Part shown: positions 63,931 to 64,000 of the stretch, in pieces | How positions within the stretch are numbered: the stretch's first letter is position 1 | How the letters are laid out: each line of letters begins with the position of its first letter | Assembly: GCA_036496605.1 (NCBI GenBank) | Contig: DASXKV010000068.1 | Location: 1-64,000 of the forward strand | Direction of reading: 5' to 3' | Source: Gemmatimonadaceae bacterium | GTDB taxonomy: Bacteria; Gemmatimonadota; Gemmatimonadetes; Gemmatimonadales; Gemmatimonadaceae | Length of the DNA stretch: 64,000 bases | Made by a program: the position numbers and the translations under genes | Notes under the pieces: model-generated | Databases searched by the model: none | Seen by the model: the letters and a program-made list of their open reading frames with translations, nothing else | What the model was told of the DNA's origin: nothing

Positions 63931-64000
63931 GTGCTAGGTGCTAGGTGCTAGGTGCCAGGAATCAGCATTCGCTTAGCACGGAGCACCTATCACCTCTCAG
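63931..64000. repeat. Seven-base tandem repeats with inverted partner at the right edge
   Basis: Four tandem seven-base units (three GTGCTAG and one GTGCCAG) at 63931-63958 are followed by TAGCAC...GAGCACCTATCACCT at about 63974-63996, which is largely their inverse complement. The region is noncoding, upstream of the YgfZ-like gene, and continues past the window. Confidence 0.6.

Noticed and set aside
1-64000. RCCTAACG as a polar KOPS- or Chi-like signal
   Set aside because: Copies are almost balanced between strands in this window, so no polarity is visible; a non-polar role remains possible.
1-64000. tRNA, rRNA, insertion sequence or integrase
   Set aside because: Intergenic regions were scanned by eye; no T-loop-like sequence, rRNA segment, transposase or integrase motif was found. 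A covariance search could still find a missed tRNA.

Overview
The window is high-GC DNA (roughly 60 percent or more by eye) from a Gram-negative bacterium. It encodes a Wza-type outer-membrane export protein, lipoproteins with lipoboxes, a sigma-54 activator and a DMSO-reductase-family enzyme. I suspect Gemmatimonadota from gene style and the frequent motif RCCTAACG, but no rRNA, tRNA or marker gene here proves this. No insertion sequence, integrase, phage gene or CRISPR array was seen.

Layout. 1-4180: a large surface lipoprotein with two concanavalin A-like and at least six Ig-like domains, cut by the left edge, then a frameshifted relative. 4540-15400: exopolysaccharide block A (O-antigen ligase-like protein, ATP-grasp enzyme, polysaccharide deacetylase, a minus-strand trio of Wza-like export protein, YdcF-like protein and low-molecular-weight phosphatase, then a GT2, a FemAB-like transferase and a GT-B protein). 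15478-33711: a biosynthetic island with P450, GNAT, a nine-gene minus-strand operon and a divergent plus-strand group. 33771-41682: GMC oxidoreductase and exopolysaccharide block B (FemAB, GT4, GT2, AsnB-like protein, carrier protein). 41995-46090: a response regulator with degenerate GGDEF, a sigma-54 activator and a soluble histidine kinase. 46106-64000: mostly housekeeping and stress genes (citrate synthase, MutY, DUF190-CrcB, CopC-CopD, threonine dehydratase, M14 peptidase, VWA and MoxR-type proteins, MFS, a molybdopterin enzyme, a YgfZ-like protein), interrupted by a decaying 21-bp tandem repeat array at about 51830-52290.

The most interesting part is the island. It combines a truncated class II aminoacyl-tRNA-synthetase homologue that matches amino acid:carrier-protein ligases, an acyl-CoA-dehydrogenase-fold flavoprotein without the usual catalytic Glu motif, free-standing carrier proteins, a stand-alone adenylation enzyme, a PLP decarboxylase, and a complete aspartate-to-homoserine-to-gamma-substituted amino acid set (ThrA, MetA-type acyltransferase, MetY-type PLP enzyme). 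There is no modular NRPS or PKS. Exopolysaccharide genes lie on both sides, including a second carrier-protein pair whose AsnB-like partner has lost the glutaminase cysteine. I infer a carrier-protein-based route that makes and modifies a homoserine-derived or simple amino acid, either as a small molecule or as a glycan decoration. The product is unknown.
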